Origin: Seriola aureovittata
Lineage: Eukaryota; Chordata; Actinopteri; Carangiformes; Carangidae
NCBI RefSeq assembly: GCF_021018895.1
Contig: NC_079376.1
Location: 23,460,001 to 23,524,000, forward strand
Reading direction: 5' to 3'
Length of the DNA stretch: 64,000 bases
The position numbers and the translations under genes were made by a program. Positions 59,948 to 64,000 of this stretch are shown piece by piece; position 1 is the first letter of the stretch, and each line of letters begins with the position of its first letter. The notes beneath the pieces were generated by a model, which was not told the DNA's origin, made no database searches, and saw only the letters and a program-made list of their open reading frames with translations.

Positions 59948-60695
59948 CCAGGTAGAGTTCTCCAGGTAGATTTCTTCAGGAAGAGTTCTTCAGGAAGAGT
60001 TCTCCAGGTAGATTTCTCCAGGTAGATTTCTTCAGGTGGAGTTCTTCAGGTAGAGTTCTTCAGGTAGATTTCTTCAGGAAGAGCTCTCCAGGTAGATTTC
60101 TCCAGGTAGATTTTTTCAGGTAGATTTCTTCAGGAAGAGTTCTTCAGGTAGATTTCTCCAGGTAGATTTCTTCAGGTAGATTTCTTCAGGAAGAGTTCTT
60201 CAGGAAGAGTTCTCCAGGTAGATTTCTTCAGGAAGAGTTCTCCAGGTAGATTTCTTCAGGTAGATTTCTTCAGGAAGAGTTCTTCAGGTAGAGTTCTCCA
60301 GGTAGATTTATTCAGGAAGAGTTCTCCAGGTAGATTTATTCAGGAAGAGTTCTCCAGGTAGAGTTCTCCAGGTAGATTTCTTCAGGAAGAGTTCTTCAGG
60401 TAGATTTCTCCAGGTAGATTTCTTCAGGTAGATTTCTTCAGGAAGAGTTCTTCAGGTAGATTTCTCCAGGTAGAGTTCTCCAGGTAGATTTCTTCAGGAA
60501 GAGTTCTCCAGGTAGATTTCTTCAGGTAGATTTCTTCAGGAAGAGTTCTTCAGGTAGAGTTCTCCAGGTAGATTTCTCCAGGTAGATTTCTTCAGGAAGA
60601 GTTCTTCAGGAAGAGTTCTCCAGGTAGATTTCTCCAGGTAGATTTCTTCAGGTGGAGTTCTTCAGGTAGATTTCTCCAGGTAGATTTCTTCAGGC
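59948..60695 (+). repeat. 14-bp minisatellite array, about 50 units
   Basis: Two main unit types alternate irregularly: CAGGTAGATTTCTT (or TTTCTC) and CAGGAAGAGTTCTC (or GTTCTT), with a few CAGGTGGAGTTCTT. There are higher-order blocks of three to five units. Non-coding, as 14 is not a multiple of 3. Confidence 0.97.
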
Positions 60696-62282
60696 ATGAA
60701 GAATGTGGGATTTTCTGACACTACCTGAATTGTGATGTAAATCAGTAGATCAAGAACTGTTTTGTTTGACAAAAAGAGAATAAATGTAATGTCATCAAAG
60801 TGTGTGTGACATGAAAAGATTAATTTAAAAAATCAACAGAAATTCAAAGCAGCAGGTCCAGTATGAAAAAATCTGCCTAAAATAATGTGAAATTCCAGTT
60901 ATGGTTTTAGAGACTTTTTAAAGTTATGAGTTATTTTTACACAATGAAAAACTAACACACACTTCTCCAGCCTCCTGTGAAACACACACACACACACACG
61001 GTGAAACACACAGCATCACATTCTCACAGTCTCTCCTTTAAAACCTTAATGGTACTCCACATAAAACAGTCGCAGACACAAAACATGACAGGAGCAGGTT
61101 TTTGAAAGATGAGACAGTCACTGTGGACAGATGTGTAACTGTCAGTTTCAACTGGACACTACAGGAGATCAGTGTTTTTAGGTCTTATAATCTGATTATA
61201 ATCTGTTATCTGTGTTTCACAGTTGTCATGGACATTTTATATAATCAGAGTTTATTCCTCATTCTTTAGTTTATTCAGGTTCAGCTTTAACCACTTGTCT
61301 GGCTGTACTGTGTTTTAAAAGATTAGCAGCGCTGTTATTAGTCCTGTTCACAACAGAAGAGCTGCAGGAGTGTGTGGTGGTGACAGACAGCATGAATACA
61401 CATGTGCAGCTGCTGCTTTAAAAGGTGGAGGCTGCTCCTCACTCTGCAACAGAGACCTGTGATCATTCATCTCCCAGCATCTTCAGTCCTAATCCCCTCT
61501 GATCCTCCAGCCTCTCAGCCCTCAGCTTCTTCAGGAAAGCTGCAGCAATTTATCAGGAATCTGCCTCAGTCAACAGCTCACCAAGCTCCAAACACCTCCA
61601 ACCACCGGCTGAAGCTTTTACCATCTTCTATACATTAAACTGTGTACATCAGACTGTATACAGTATACTAATAAGGATATGGAGTGAAGTTTTTGGTGTC
61701 TACCACTAATTTCCACTGTCTACAAAGTGTTCATACGCATGACTCTGAGTGCCTGAGGTGCTCACATTCTCCTGTTTGTTTTCATAAGTCCCAACTTTTC
61801 CATGTCAAGTATCATTTGCACCTTTCAAGTGCAGCATTTTGTTGCACCAACAGATGATACCTGAGGCCCCTGGAGAAGACATGTGGTGCTGTCTGCGAAG
61901 AGCCACCTGAGACACAGAGACACAGAGGAGCCATGGTTAAACTAATACTTGGAGAAAACAGACCTCCTTCCTAAACCACTCTGTCAGCTGTGTGTCAGAG
62001 GACAGCAGGTAGACAGTTAGTCACCTGAGGAACACAAAAGGAGCCATGAATGTTAAAGAGCTTAAAGAGGCTCAGAGGATCAAACACTAACAGTGTCATG
62101 ACACTCGAGTATCAGCAGGAACAAAACACACAGGGACATCTGACAAATCCAATCCAACATCATCTGGCAACGCACTGCACTGTCCAATCAAAGACATGCA
62201 CAGGAACTTCCTGGTAGATGATGATGATTGTACTGTTACCTGTTTTCATCAGGACAGAGAATAAATGATCCAGAGCTGTGAA
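60696..62282. other. Intergenic, no gene seen
   Basis: Contains a short CA run near 60.98 kb. A 78-codon frame at 61.40-61.64 kb lacks any motif. Confidence 0.45.
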
Positions 62283-62455
62283 AACCGCATAGTATTATAA
62301 ACTCTAGTATTATAAATCATAGTATTATAAGCCATTGTATAATAAACCATAGAATCATAAACTATAGTATCATAAACCTATTATAAACCAAAGTATTATA
62401 AGCCATAGTATTTTAAACTTTAGTATCATAAACTCTATAGTATCATAATAATAAA
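62283..62455 (+). repeat. AT-rich tandem repeat, unit about 18 bp
   Basis: Degenerate units of the type CATAGTATTATAAAC, eight or nine copies, ending in ATAATAATAAAAG. Confidence 0.85.
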
Positions 62456-62700
62456 AGTATACAGAAACAAAGCTTTAAAACAAGCTGTCAGGACTTCAAT
62501 AACTTTGTGATGTCACAACTACACAGTCATCACCCTCAGCCACGCCCCCAGCATGGCACACCCAGACTCACCTTTTTTGTTACCTGTGGTTGGCCTGGTC
62601 ACGCATCACTGAGAAAATCAGCCAATCAGAAGAGAGGCTCAGAGACCTGGTGGAGCTCCAGAGAGAGGAGATCTGTATCTTCTTTGTGCTGTCAAAACTT
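62456..62700 (+). repeat. Dispersed repeat family E, copy 2 (fragment)
   Basis: TTAAAACAAGCTGTCAGGAC, ACTTTGTGATGTCACAACTA, CCTCAGCCACGCCCCCAG and AATCAGCCAATCAGAAGAGA match the middle of the copy at 42.63 kb. Confidence 0.7.
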
Positions 62701-64000
62701 AAGAGGTGTAAAATATGGGATCTGAGGTTTACCCAGCTCTCATCCTGAGTTAGGATATTCTCTGAGGGTAAATATGGACCAATATTGTAAATTTTAAACA
62801 CACAACCTCACTAAGTAATGTAAGAATACACTGTTATATATAGCTAAAAATAAAAGATCTTTGGTTAATCAGTACAAAATAAATTTTATATTTGTGGTGC
62901 CTTTCTACCCAGATATTAAACTTGTTGTTAAACTTCATGAACTTTGTATTGGGACAGGAATTGCGTATTTAGTTCAAATAAATTAAATGGTTCACATGAC
63001 CATAAACAGTAATGCTCCATCCTCAGAACAGGAAGTCTGAGAAGACACTGATAAACACTGTCATCCTTTTGATGGGTGGTGACTGATCAGGTGGAGATTG
63101 ATCATTGAACACTCACATGAGTTGTTTTTAATGACAATCACATTGTTATATTGTTATGCCAATGACTAAGCAATGGACAAGTAGCTAACTGTAACTGTCT
63201 CTACAGACCTGACCTCTCTAACAGCCTTAAAAAGCCTCTAAGTTCTGTTTTAATGGTGTCTGGTGTGTTTGTGGAGTATTATGTGTATTCTGGCTTTGCT
63301 CACTTCTCACCTCTCTGGTCTTGTATCTTTCAACATATACTGTATCTGAGGGCTAAAGGTTCACCATGTCAAGTAAACCATATTTAAAAAGGGGACTGTT
63401 ACAGTCATATCATGAGAGGGAATTCAAACTCTTCAAGGGAGCAAATTATCTTCCCACACATGATTGCTAGTAGATGCATGACATTCTTGTTCCAAATGCT
63501 CTTTAGTGGAGAACCGCTGCCAGAACTGAGACTGAGTAACACATGTTTCTATTTGAATCATTGGTAATGGAGGATTCTGTTTCAGCTTCAGAGGACATGT
63601 AGAGCACTGAGGTAGGCTCTCAAACCAGCCTTCACATTTCACTGTTCAACATCTGACAATGAGTCATCTTCGGTTGTTTGAGGTTCATTTATCCCAGTCA
63701 TCTCAGTAAGTCAGTGAGGGTTTGTTCCTGACCTTGTGACTGAAGTTCAACGTTTTTCATAAATCACAGTCTGAAGCAGCAAATGAAGATATTGTCTTAT
63801 TAATCACAGGATGGAAGTGTGAGGGTGTCAGGTGGTTGTGTATGGGTGGAGATGATTACTCCGGCCATACACAACTAACAACTGCCATACGGACTAAAAC
63901 TGTACATACACCTGGTTCTTCTTTATAAAGCTCAGTCATCGTGGAACTGGACATGTGCACACGCCTCAGTACCCCCCCCCCCCCACAGTCATCCAGACTG
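62701..64000. other. Intergenic, no gene seen
   Basis: No coding or recognised repeat signal; a 12-base C run lies near 63.97 kb at the window edge. Confidence 0.45.

Overview
The window is animal nuclear DNA, almost certainly from a teleost fish and probably a percomorph (inference). It has GT-AG introns, poly(A) signals, dense CA/GT microsatellites, minisatellites and many repeat types typical of fish genomes: Tc1, hAT and piggyBac-like elements, L2/jockey-type LINEs, a Penelope-like fragment and tRNA-derived SINEs. Only two protein-coding genes can be supported.

Region 1 (1 to about 5.5 kb, plus strand) holds the 3' six exons of a gene for a protein kinase fused to a KEN endoribonuclease domain, the architecture of IRE1 and RNase L. 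Its 5' end lies outside the window. The kinase catalytic motifs are intact (VAIK, HRD, DFG). The KEN domain keeps the R-N...H signature but appears to lack the catalytic-site aspartate of RNase L and IRE1. Its introns hold hAT, piggyBac-like and SINE insertions.

Region 2 (about 5.5 to 26.4 kb) has no convincing gene. It contains Tc1 and Penelope-like relics, SINEs, two dispersed repeat families (called A and B here; B carries nuclear-receptor half-sites), minisatellites and one unrecognised minus-strand reading frame at 22.8-23.6 kb.

Region 3 (about 26.4 to 34.3 kb, plus strand) is osr1, the odd-skipped-related C2H2 zinc-finger transcription factor. It has a CpG-rich non-coding first exon with a short upstream ORF, a 4.7-kb intron, a coding exon with two zinc fingers, a 1.4-kb intron, and a last exon with the third finger. 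The 20-bp minisatellite just upstream of exon 2 is an array of sequences that look like 3' splice sites. A consensus CTCF core lies about 1.25 kb upstream of the promoter.

Region 4 (about 34.3 to 64 kb) is gene desert. It holds a 1.6-kb minus-strand LINE reverse-transcriptase relic, a second LINE 3' end, a hAT element with a perfect 8-bp target duplication, a fold-back MITE, more family A-E repeats, a 14-bp minisatellite of about 0.75 kb and a possible non-repetitive regulatory block at 49.6-50.3 kb. The two genes have no evident functional link. The long gene-free flanks suit a developmental regulator controlled by distant enhancers (inference).
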